A stretch of DNA of 64,000 nt from Thermogladius sp023256015 (GTDB lineage Archaea; Thermoproteota; Thermoprotei_A; Sulfolobales; Desulfurococcaceae), in NCBI RefSeq assembly GCF_051131135.1, contig NZ_CP151274.1:682001-746000 (forward strand). Reading direction: 5' to 3'. The translations under genes were made by a program, and so were the position numbers. Below, piece after piece: positions 59,859-64,000 of this stretch. Position 1 is the stretch's first letter. Each line of letters begins with the position of its first letter. The notes under the pieces were generated by a model, which worked only from the letters and a program-made list of their open reading frames with translations, did no database searches and had not been told where the DNA came from.

Positions 59859-60695
59859 TCAACTTTCCACGCAAATGTCGCCGACCCTGCGGAGGCCGCT
59901 CAAGCCGAGCTCGTACAAGCCTTCATCGAGCGGTTTAAAACCGCCACCTCCGTAGTACCTCGTCACAGTCGAGCTCACCACGGCCTTAAGATGCCCGTCT
60001 TCGAGTAGGTACAGCTGGAAGTACTCCCTCAAAGCCTCGTCCCTCGCCCCATCACCGGTCTTCTTGAAGAAGTGAGTGACAAACAGCCTGGTGTTCTCGC
60101 CGCTCAGTAGCAAGAGAAGCGTGTTCAACCCGCTCGTGGTATACTTGGCCAGCCCCCTGTAGGCGTCTAGGAGGCAGTCCTTGAGCCCGCTCTCGCACTC
60201 TGACAATCGCCTCGCCAGGTACATCCCTGCCAGCTCGGAGTCTACGTGAACCCACGGGTTAACCCCTAACATTTTAGCCAGAGACTTCTTGTCGAGCCCC
60301 CCGTTGTGAGCAAACCAGAACACGCCGCCCCCTAGCTCGAACTTGAACGGGTGCGTGTACTCCAGGCCGTAGGGCTCGCTCCTACCGGACTTCCTGGCGT
60401 GGGCTATAAAGTAGATGCTGTCGTAACGCTTCAGCCTGTCCAGTAGGAGTTGTAGTTCCACGATACTCGAGGGGCTGAACAACGGCAGTGGGCTCCTGTG
60501 GTACACTACTGCGAAGTCCGACCTTACAACACCAACTCCCGCCAACCCCCAGCCGTCGTCGTGCGAGTAGGTCCTGCCATTAGTTAACCTAGACAAGTAC
60601 TCGTCGAACCTGCTTGACTCGACAAAGGCCCATGCAAGTCTACTGAGAGTGTAGTTGTCCGGGTGCTGGTCTACGAGCGCGATGAGCCTACACAT
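59859..60695 (-). CDS. Class II glutamine amidotransferase (GATase_4/EgtC-like)
   Basis: I set the start at ATG 60695, giving MCRLIALVD with the catalytic Cys at position 2, which the family needs after Met removal. The longer open frame upstream has no such feature. The 278-residue product has the usual FIAHARKSG...Y..THPF and WFAHNGGL (N, G of the ammonia-site loop) and WVHVDSELAG. It frees ammonia from glutamine or hydrolyses gamma-glutamyl compounds; the acceptor is unknown. A TATA box 15 nt upstream implies a leaderless transcript. Confidence 0.82.
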   Translation of the reverse strand: MCRLIALVDQHPDNYTLSRLAWAFVESSRFDEYLSRLTNGRTYSHDDGWGLAGVGVVRSDFAVVYHRSPLPLFSPSSIVELQLLLDRLKRYDSIYFIAHARKSGRSEPYGLEYTHPFKFELGGGVFWFAHNGGLDKKSLAKMLGVNPWVHVDSELAGMYLARRLSECESGLKDCLLDAYRGLAKYTTSGLNTLLLLLSGENTRLFVTHFFKKTGDGARDEALREYFQLYLLEDGHLKAVVSSTVTRYYGGGGFKPLDEGLYELGLSGLRRVGDICVES

Positions 60696-60709
60696 TCTCT
60701 CACGCACTT

Positions 60710-60718
60710 GTTTATAGG
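60710..60718. promoter_or_regulatory. Shared bidirectional TATA box
   Basis: GTTTATAGG (plus) / CCTATAAAC (minus) lies 15 nt from the minus-strand start 60695 and 27 nt from the plus-strand start 60745. A second possible plus element TCTTTAAAC follows at 60724-60732. Confidence 0.5.
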
Positions 60719-60744
60719 GCCCTGTCTTCTTTAAACCTAGGCTA

Positions 60745-61656
60745 GTGGGAGACTTGAGAAAGCTAGTGTACCTGCTACTGCTGATTATAGTGGTCGGCAT
60801 TATAGCCTGGGCGATAAGGCAGCCCGGAATCCTCCCCGAGGAGATCCGCGTTGTCGTGGTCAACTACTACCCCATCATCCAGGTAACCCTGGCCCTGATA
60901 CTCGGGGTGTCCTCTATCGAGCTGGTCTCATCGATGATACTCGCGAGGGTCAAGCACGTAGGAAGAGAAGCCTACTTGATCAGGAACGTATTCCTGATAG
61001 TAGGCTACGTGGTACTCGGCGTCGTAATACTGGCCATACTAGGTGTCAGCGGCGAGAGCATACTTGCCGGCGCCACCTTCTCGGGCCTCGTGATCGGTCT
61101 GGGCCTCCAGCCCGTGCTAGCCAACTTGTTCGCCGGGCTGATAATTCTCGGTAGCGGCTTTATAAAGCCCGGCTCGAGGGTCAGGATCGGCAGCCCCAAC
61201 CTACCGGTCTCGGCCGTGACGTTCCCTGCCTACAAGGCCTTCAGCCTGGACTACGTGGTCCCGTCCCTGAAGGGCGTCGTAGTGGAAGTAGGGTTGATGT
61301 ACACCAAGGTAGTTCTCGACTCCGGCGAGCTAGTCAAGATACCTAACTCAACATTGTTCTCGGGGAGCATAGTCCTCGAGGAGGTCGAGGAGGAGAAGCG
61401 GTTTCAAGTCAGGTTCGAGTTCCCCGTCGACTGCGACCCCTTCCAGGTCCTAGAGTCGGCCCGGAGGGCTCTAAGCGAGCTAGGCGAGTTCAAGGTACTG
61501 GTCGAGGAGCAGAGCGACAAGAACTACTACATAGTGTTGGTGACGGGCAACACGCCGCCCAAGGCGAAGCTACGCGAGTTCCGTAGCGAGGTCTTAGCGA
61601 AGCTCATCCAGGTATACAGGGAGATGAGGAAGAAGGGTCTCTGCGGGCAGCAGTAA
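60745..61656 (+). CDS. Small-conductance mechanosensitive channel (MscS-type)
   Basis: This 303-residue protein has three N-terminal membrane spans (about 7-25, 40-65 and 85-105), then the pore helix GLVIGLGLQPVLANLFAGLI (about 115-134) of the MscS family and a cytoplasmic beta/alpha cage (VKIPNSTLFSG, FEFPVDCDPFQV). It should open under membrane tension to release solutes. It starts at GTG 60745; TTG 60754 is an alternative. Confidence 0.9.
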   Translation: MGDLRKLVYLLLLIIVVGIIAWAIRQPGILPEEIRVVVVNYYPIIQVTLALILGVSSIELVSSMILARVKHVGREAYLIRNVFLIVGYVVLGVVILAILGVSGESILAGATFSGLVIGLGLQPVLANLFAGLIILGSGFIKPGSRVRIGSPNLPVSAVTFPAYKAFSLDYVVPSLKGVVVEVGLMYTKVVLDSGELVKIPNSTLFSGSIVLEEVEEEKRFQVRFEFPVDCDPFQVLESARRALSELGEFKVLVEEQSDKNYYIVLVTGNTPPKAKLREFRSEVLAKLIQVYREMRKKGLCGQQ

Positions 61657-61683
61657 TAGCGGCTCTTCAAGATCTTTAGAAGC

Positions 61684-61692
61684 GTTTATTAA
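61684..61692 (+). promoter_or_regulatory. TATA box for the DUF4870-like gene
   Basis: GTTTATTAA lies 43 nt before ATG 61735. A clear Shine-Dalgarno run GGAGGAAGG (about 61719-61729) precedes the start, so this transcript has a leader. Confidence 0.55.
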
Positions 61693-61734
61693 TTGTTTTG
61701 CCTATTGTAGGTAAGTTGGAGGAGGAAGGAATAA

Positions 61735-62085
61735 ATGACACTTCAAGAGGAGGAGAAGTTCTGGGGTCTTATCGCGTGGTTGATACCCTTAGTGGGGCCG
61801 GTGCTAGCGCTGGTGCTCAGGCCCAACCTGAAATACGTTAAGCACTGGTCGTTCCTCTCCATAGGGTTTTTCATCCTGGTGATAGCCGGTTATGTGGTGT
61901 TGTGGATAGTAGACCTCTTCCTTTCCCTTGTACACCTAGGCATCCTCGCTGGCGTGTTGTCGGCGCTGTTCTGGCTACTCGTAGTAGTGCTATGGATCAT
62001 AGGCGTTGTTAAAGCGGCCCAGGGCGAGTACTGGAGGCCCGTCCTAGTCTACGATATAGCCCAAAGGATCGGCTTAACCGAGTAG
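61735..62085 (+). CDS. Small DUF4870-like membrane protein
   Basis: This 116-residue protein has three predicted membrane spans (about 9-28, 38-62 and 70-97) and short charged ends. The opening EEKFWGLIAWLIPLVGPVLALVL fits the DUF4870 layout (quoted as EEKFWGLIAWLIPLVGP). Role unknown. A strong Shine-Dalgarno sequence sets the start. Confidence 0.75.
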   Translation: MTLQEEEKFWGLIAWLIPLVGPVLALVLRPNLKYVKHWSFLSIGFFILVIAGYVVLWIVDLFLSLVHLGILAGVLSALFWLLVVVLWIIGVVKAAQGEYWRPVLVYDIAQRIGLTE

Positions 62086-62124
62086 AACACGGGCTGGGGC
62101 TCGTGTGCGGGCCGCGGCCACCCT

Positions 62125-62499
62125 CTAGGGTAGACGCATAGCGCTTATCTTTTCGAGGAGCCTCCTTATACTCGCCGACTCTTCTACAAGCCCCTTCTTC
62201 TCCAGCTCAAGCACGGCATCGGAGAGGAGGTCCTTCAGGTAAGGTATCGAGACGGCGGTTAAGTATGTGTAGTAGGTCTGGACATACCTGGACAGGGTCG
62301 GGTCGCGCACATCGGCTAATCTGTATTCGGCTTCGAGCCGCCCCGTCCTCTCTACCGCGTCTGCGAGCCTCTGTATAAAGCTGGTGATGAGCCTCCTGTC
62401 GCTTGTATATGGTATGGCCTTGGCGAAGTCCAAGATCTCCTCGTAGTCGTCTACGAGCTTTTTCAACGCTGTTAGAACGTCCACGCTTTCAGACCCCAC
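62125..62499 (-). CDS. Small helical protein of unknown function
   Basis: This 124-residue all-helical acidic protein (LTALKKLVDDYEEILDFAKA, later DLLSDAVLELEKKGL) looks like a four-helix bundle, reminiscent of PhoU-like or HEPN-like folds but without their motifs. Minus strand, lies between the convergent membrane gene and the next minus-strand gene. Not recognised. Confidence 0.6.
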   Translation of the reverse strand: MGSESVDVLTALKKLVDDYEEILDFAKAIPYTSDRRLITSFIQRLADAVERTGRLEAEYRLADVRDPTLSRYVQTYYTYLTAVSIPYLKDLLSDAVLELEKKGLVEESASIRRLLEKISAMRLP

Positions 62500-62547
62500 C
62501 CAGGAAACACCCTGACTTTAGATTACTATAGGCTGTCCTCTACGAAG

Positions 62548-62910
62548 CTAGTGAGCCCTTCTAACCGTGGCTATACTGTTGTTTGCGACCCCCTGCCTCG
62601 TCAACTCGTCCGGGTGAGCATACACGACGTTGGTGTCGCTCGACTCGAACAGAGTGGCTGTGTAGGTGAACTTCTTCTTCCCTGCTACAACGAGCTCTAC
62701 CGCGTCTCCCTCCTTAACGCCGAGCATTTTGGCCAGCTCTGTGGGGATCTTCATCTTAGAGGGGTCTAGGCTGGAGTCGAACTGGACCCTAATCCTCTTC
62801 TCTTTAATACTGGTCTCTTTCTTCCTCAACTCGCTGGCGGGCGGGACTATTGCGAGCAGCTTGTTTATGTCGGGCTTGCTCCCCCCAGCCTCCCCACTCT
62901 CTTGGCTCAT
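62548..62910 (-). CDS. Predicted beta-barrel (AbrB/double-psi-like) protein
   Basis: This 120-residue protein has a flexible acidic first 30 residues, then a compact domain with RIRVQFDSSLDPSKMKIPTE, LAKMLGVKEGDAVELVVAGKK and ELTRQGVANNSIATVRR. The pattern LGVxxGDxVEL and the later GxxNxSxxTV half resemble the two halves of AAA-type N-domain double-psi barrels (compare Cdc48 above) and swapped-hairpin AbrB domains. A DNA- or protein-binding adaptor is possible. It sits 19 nt downstream of glyS. Confidence 0.6.
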   Translation of the reverse strand: MSQESGEAGGSKPDINKLLAIVPPASELRKKETSIKEKRIRVQFDSSLDPSKMKIPTELAKMLGVKEGDAVELVVAGKKKFTYTATLFESSDTNVVYAHPDELTRQGVANNSIATVRRAH

Positions 62911-62929
62911 GACGCGTCATCTCTCAAAG

Positions 62930-64000
62930 TCATATCATAGTATTATCTCTGAGATATTTAAGTATGGTATCGTACAACTCGCCGACGCCCACTCTCACCT
63001 GTCTACGCGTGTCCCTGAACCTGATAGTGACTGTGCCGTCCTGGAGCGATTGGTGGTCTACCGTGACAGCGTAGGGGATCCCGATCTCGTCCGCCCTAGC
63101 GTACCTCCTACCTATACTGCCCTCCTCGTCGTACACCACGCGCAGCCCCCCCTCCCTAAGGTTCTGGACGATACTCCTCGCCAACGAGGCCATAGCCTTG
63201 TGCTCTTCTCTGCTCCCGGCCATGAGCGGGAAGACGGCTACGTGGAAAGGCGCTAACCTGGGCGGCAGCTTCAGCACTACTCTGTCTTCGACCACGTTGT
63301 AGGAGTACTCCAGGAGAACGTACAGTAGCCTCTCAACCCCGTAGGAGGGCTCCACTACATGGGGTACGATCTTCTCACCGTGGACTAGGGACCTCTCCTC
63401 TCTCAGCGTGAAGAACTCCCTCCCTATCTTCAAGCCCCCCGCCTCTACGTAGCCCTTGCTCGAGAGCTCTTCGTACAGCTCCTCCTGGCTCTTCCCCTGG
63501 AGGACCTTCAACGCCTCCTGGAACCGCTCACCTAGGCGGTCGGCTAGGGCCTTGTAGTCTACGATCACCCTCTTCTTGACGACTTCGACGGGCTTCTCGT
63601 ACTTCTTGAAGTAAAACATGTCTACACCGCTGTAGTCCATGTGCCTCTTCAAGTCGTAGTCCGTCCTATAGGCGTAACCCGCCACCTCTATCCACCCGAA
63701 CTTGGCCGAGTAGACCTCCTGGTCGAACGTCTGAGCCGAGTAGTGTGCTCTCTCGTGCGGCAACTTCTCGAAGAACCTCGTCTTGTCGGGCGGGATGCCG
63801 AGTGACCTGACGAACTTGTTTCCGACCCCCATCCAGAAGGCTAGCCACGGGTTCTTGACTATACCTTTATTAATAGACTCCCTGACAGTGACCGTGACAG
63901 GCTCCTCGACACCCCTCTCGCGGCTCTCTGCTGTCACAATGTTCAACGTCTCGCCCTCAACGTAAGGCAGGTACTCCTCTACTTCTCTAACGCTCTCGGA
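62930..64000 (-). CDS. glyS: Glycyl-tRNA synthetase, archaeal/eukaryotic type (5' end outside window)
   Basis: The frame is open to the window edge (at least 357 residues, the C-terminal part of a protein of about 570-580). Motif 2-like FFEKLPHERAHYS and YAYRTDYDLKRH are followed by motif 3 PSYGVERLLYVLLEYS and the anticodon-binding domain LAPFHVAVFPLM...VYDEEGSIGRRYARADEIGIPYAVTVD (split here). It charges tRNA-Gly. The N-terminal motif 1 region lies beyond 64000. Confidence 0.95.
   Translation of the reverse strand, partial: SESVREVEEYLPYVEGETLNIVTAESRERGVEEPVTVTVRESINKGIVKNPWLAFWMGVGNKFVRSLGIPPDKTRFFEKLPHERAHYSAQTFDQEVYSAKFGWIEVAGYAYRTDYDLKRHMDYSGVDMFYFKKYEKPVEVVKKRVIVDYKALADRLGERFQEALKVLQGKSQEELYEELSSKGYVEAGGLKIGREFFTLREERSLVHGEKIVPHVVEPSYGVERLLYVLLEYSYNVVEDRVVLKLPPRLAPFHVAVFPLMAGSREEHKAMASLARSIVQNLREGGLRVVYDEEGSIGRRYARADEIGIPYAVTVDHQSLQDGTVTIRFRDTRRQVRVGVGELYDTILKYLRDNTMI

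Noticed and set aside
1..64000. CRISPR arrays, insertion sequences, rRNA genes
   Set aside because: No regularly spaced repeats, no inverted terminal repeats with a transposase, no rRNA-like sequence found on reading through.

Overview
The window is archaeal and most likely from a hyperthermophilic member of the Thermoproteota, probably Desulfurococcales. The signs are a full-length reverse gyrase, a two-domain Cdc48 ATPase, aIF5A with its hypusine site, archaeal splicing endonuclease EndA, TmcA, archaeal-type GlyRS, TATA boxes close to start codons (many leaderless genes), frequent GTG/TTG starts and short overlaps between genes. The order-level placement is inference from gene content.

Layout. 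(1) 1-2.9 kb: two pilin-like membrane-anchored proteins on the minus strand (the first runs off the window), an unknown helical protein and a NifX-like protein. (2) 2.9-28.4 kb: a large surface-glycan locus with about ten glycosyltransferases, two FkbM-type methyltransferases, a polytopic membrane protein, RfbC, an NAD-sugar epimerase, two thymidylate-kinase-like P-loop proteins, two nucleotidyltransferase-fold proteins, an HExxH metalloprotein and a secreted beta-helix surface protein. Its core, about 4.05-19.5 kb, is much more AT-rich than the GC-rich DNA on either side (hand counts of single 60-base lines: 15/60 G+C at 9121, 42/60 at 3241). Both edges coincide with damaged genes, and the locus holds several gene fossils. 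I read it as a laterally acquired, actively reshuffled glycosylation island. (3) 28.4-39.1 kb: an O-phosphoserine sulfhydrylase-type cysteine synthase, an FGGY sugar kinase, a phosphoribosyltransferase-type regulator, a class III aminotransferase, a broken metallophosphoesterase, an HD-domain hydrolase and a complete ABC importer (binding protein, two permeases, ATPase). (4) 39.1-64 kb: conserved housekeeping genes: phosphoglycerate mutase, a primase-fold protein beside tRNA-Val(CAC), a radical SAM protein, PhoU-like DUF47 protein, EndA, UbiX, Sua5, TmcA, Cdc48, two KaiC-like ATPases, reverse gyrase, a nitrilase-fold protein lacking its catalytic Cys, aIF5A, a class II glutamine amidotransferase, an MscS channel and GlyRS (runs off the window).

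How it works together. The glycan genes would build and modify a lipid-linked or surface sugar chain: RfbC and the epimerase shape nucleotide sugars, GT2/GT4 enzymes assemble, and FkbM proteins methylate. The Thr-rich, membrane-anchored beta-helix protein and the pilin-like proteins are plausible acceptors. No flippase and no AglB-type oligosaccharyltransferase is visible here. The best candidate for an undescribed system is the pairing, seen twice in the glycan locus, of a thymidylate-kinase-like P-loop protein with a DxD nucleotidyltransferase-fold protein (14.6/16.6 kb and 22.5/23.1 kb). The next best are the stand-alone primase-fold protein beside tRNA-Val and the HExxH protein at 18-19.4 kb. 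No CRISPR array, intact insertion sequence, rRNA or integrase was seen.
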